Source of the DNA: Actinomycetes bacterium
GTDB taxonomy: Bacteria; Actinomycetota; Acidimicrobiia; Acidimicrobiales; Bog-793
DNA: 37,023 bases
Assembly (NCBI GenBank): GCA_021803215.1
Contig: JAJZLV010000053.1
Location: 1 to 37,023, forward strand
Direction of reading: 5' to 3'
Position numbers and translations under genes: made by a program. The notes below the pieces were generated by a model that saw only the letters and a program-made list of their open reading frames with translations, had not been told where the DNA came from and searched no databases. Shown piece after piece: positions 35,725 through 37,023 of the stretch (the stretch's first letter is position 1; each line of letters opens with the position of its first letter).

Positions 35725-37023
35725 CTAGCTGCCGGCGTGGGGCGAGAGACGCACCACCACGGACTTCGAGGTCGGCGTGTTGGAGCGGTCGGCGACGCTC
35801 TCCAGGGGGACGAGGACGTTGAGCTCGGGAAAGTATCCGGCCACGCAACCCCGGGCGGTCGGGTAGGAGACGACCCGGTAGCCGAGCGCCCTCCGCTCGA
35901 TGTCATCCTCCCAAAGGGTGGTGATGTCGACCTCGTCGCCCTCCGAGAGCCCGTTTGTGCGCAGGTCGTCGGGATGTACGAACAGGACCTTCCTCGTCCC
36001 GTGCACCCCTCGGTAGCGGTCGTCGTGGCCGTAGACGGTCGTGTTGAACTGGTCGTGGGAGCGGATGGTCTGCAGCAGCAGGCAGCCCTCTGGCACCTGG
36101 GGGTAGGCGAGGTCGCTCACCGAGAAGTGGGCGAGGCCGTCCGGCGTGTCGAAGCGGCGGGCGTCACGCGGAGCGTGGGGGAGGAGGAAGCCGCCTGGCT
36201 CGGCGATCTTCTCGTTGTAGGCCTCGAAGCCCGGGACGACCCGCGAGATGTGCTCACGGATCTGTCCGTAGTCACCCGCCAGCCGTTGCCAGTCGATGCT
36301 GGCCGGCGAGCCGGACGACCCCCGGCCGGCGAGGGCCCGTTCTGCGAGCGAGCAGATGATCGCCACCTCGCTCCTGAGCGCTGGTGAGGCGGGCTTCAAC
36401 CGCCCGGCCGAGGCGTGGACGGCGCCGACCGAGTCCTCAACGGTCACCTGCTGCGCGACACCGCCCTGTAGGTCTTCCTCGGTGCGCCCGAGGCAGGGCA
36501 AGATGACGGCCGCCTCGCCGGTGTGGGCGTGGCTCGAGTTGAGCTTGGTAGCCACAGAGACGGTGAGAGCGAGGCGGGACATGGCCTTTTCTGCCACCGA
36601 GGTGTCCGAGATGGCCCGCACGAGGTTGCCGCCCAAGCAGAAGAGCACCTTGGCCTTGCCGTCGCGGATCGCCTGCAGCGAGCCGACGGCGTCGAGGCCA
36701 TGGCGCCGCGGTGGCTCGAAGCCGAATTCGCGCCCGAGGGCGTCGAGGAAGGAATCCGGCATCCTCTCCGAGATGCCCATCGTCCGATCGCCCTGGACGT
36801 TGCTGTGGCCCCGGACCGGGAAGACTCCGGCGCCCGGCTTCCCGATGTTGCCCTGCAGGAGAAGGACGTTCACGATCTCTTTGATCGAAGGGACCGAGTT
36901 CTTGTGCTGGGTGAGGCCCATCGCCCAGCACACGGTGACAGCCGACGAGTGCAGCACCCGGCGTGCTACCGCTTCTATCCTTGCGCGAGAGACGCCACTT
37001 TGTGCTTCGATATCCTCCCAGCG
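35725..37023 (-). CDS. Molybdopterin oxidoreductase, FdhF/YdeP-like (N-terminus off window)
   Basis: Open to the window edge: RWEDIEAQSGVSRARIEAVARRVLHSSAVTVCWAMGLTQHKNSVPSIKEIVNVLLLQGNIGKPGAGVFPVRGHSNVQGDRTMGI...LLQTIRSHDQFNTTVYGHDDRYRGV. Confidence 0.9.
   Translation of the reverse strand, partial: RWEDIEAQSGVSRARIEAVARRVLHSSAVTVCWAMGLTQHKNSVPSIKEIVNVLLLQGNIGKPGAGVFPVRGHSNVQGDRTMGISERMPDSFLDALGREFGFEPPRRHGLDAVGSLQAIRDGKAKVLFCLGGNLVRAISDTSVAEKAMSRLALTVSVATKLNSSHAHTGEAAVILPCLGRTEEDLQGGVAQQVTVEDSVGAVHASAGRLKPASPALRSEVAIICSLAERALAGRGSSGSPASIDWQRLAGDYGQIREHISRVVPGFEAYNEKIAEPGGFLLPHAPRDARRFDTPDGLAHFSVSDLAYPQVPEGCLLLQTIRSHDQFNTTVYGHDDRYRGVHGTRKVLFVHPDDLRTNGLSEGDEVDITTLWEDDIERRALGYRVVSYPTARGCVAGYFPELNVLVPLESVADRSNTPTSKSVVVRLSPHAGS

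Overview
The window is a 37 kb, high-GC chromosomal segment that looks actinobacterial, possibly Acidimicrobiia-like (inferred from protein flavour only). Most of it is ordinary chromosome: lysC-asd, tandem cyclophilins, a SixA-like phosphatase, a VIT-family transporter, an orotate PRTase-like gene, a MarP-like protease, GH15 and glucose dehydrogenase, an FGGY kinase with an S1P-lyase-like PLP enzyme, TldD/TldE, a nitrobindin-like protein, tRNA-Ser(CGA), TadA, an ABC-F protein, ClpP, an S53 sedolisin, a sulfatase and a partial FdhF/YdeP-like oxidoreductase. Accessory or decayed material includes an AbiE-type antitoxin with a truncated toxin, a frameshifted S51/cyanophycinase-like remnant, a TnpB-like transposase fossil, an IS607-type recombinase fossil abutting tadA, and an intact hipBA module beside tRNA-Ser. 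The two strongest leads are: (i) a compact Clp locus at 30.7-32.3 kb, with a ClpP that keeps its Ser-His-Asp triad, divergent across a 52-bp palindromic intergenic region from an XRE regulator coupled to a ClpP-fold protein that has lost all three catalytic residues; and (ii) a hipBA control region with three operators spaced exactly 26 bp apart around a TATAAT promoter, apparently driving a leaderless mRNA. All calls come from reading the sequence and the supplied ORF translations. No database search was run.
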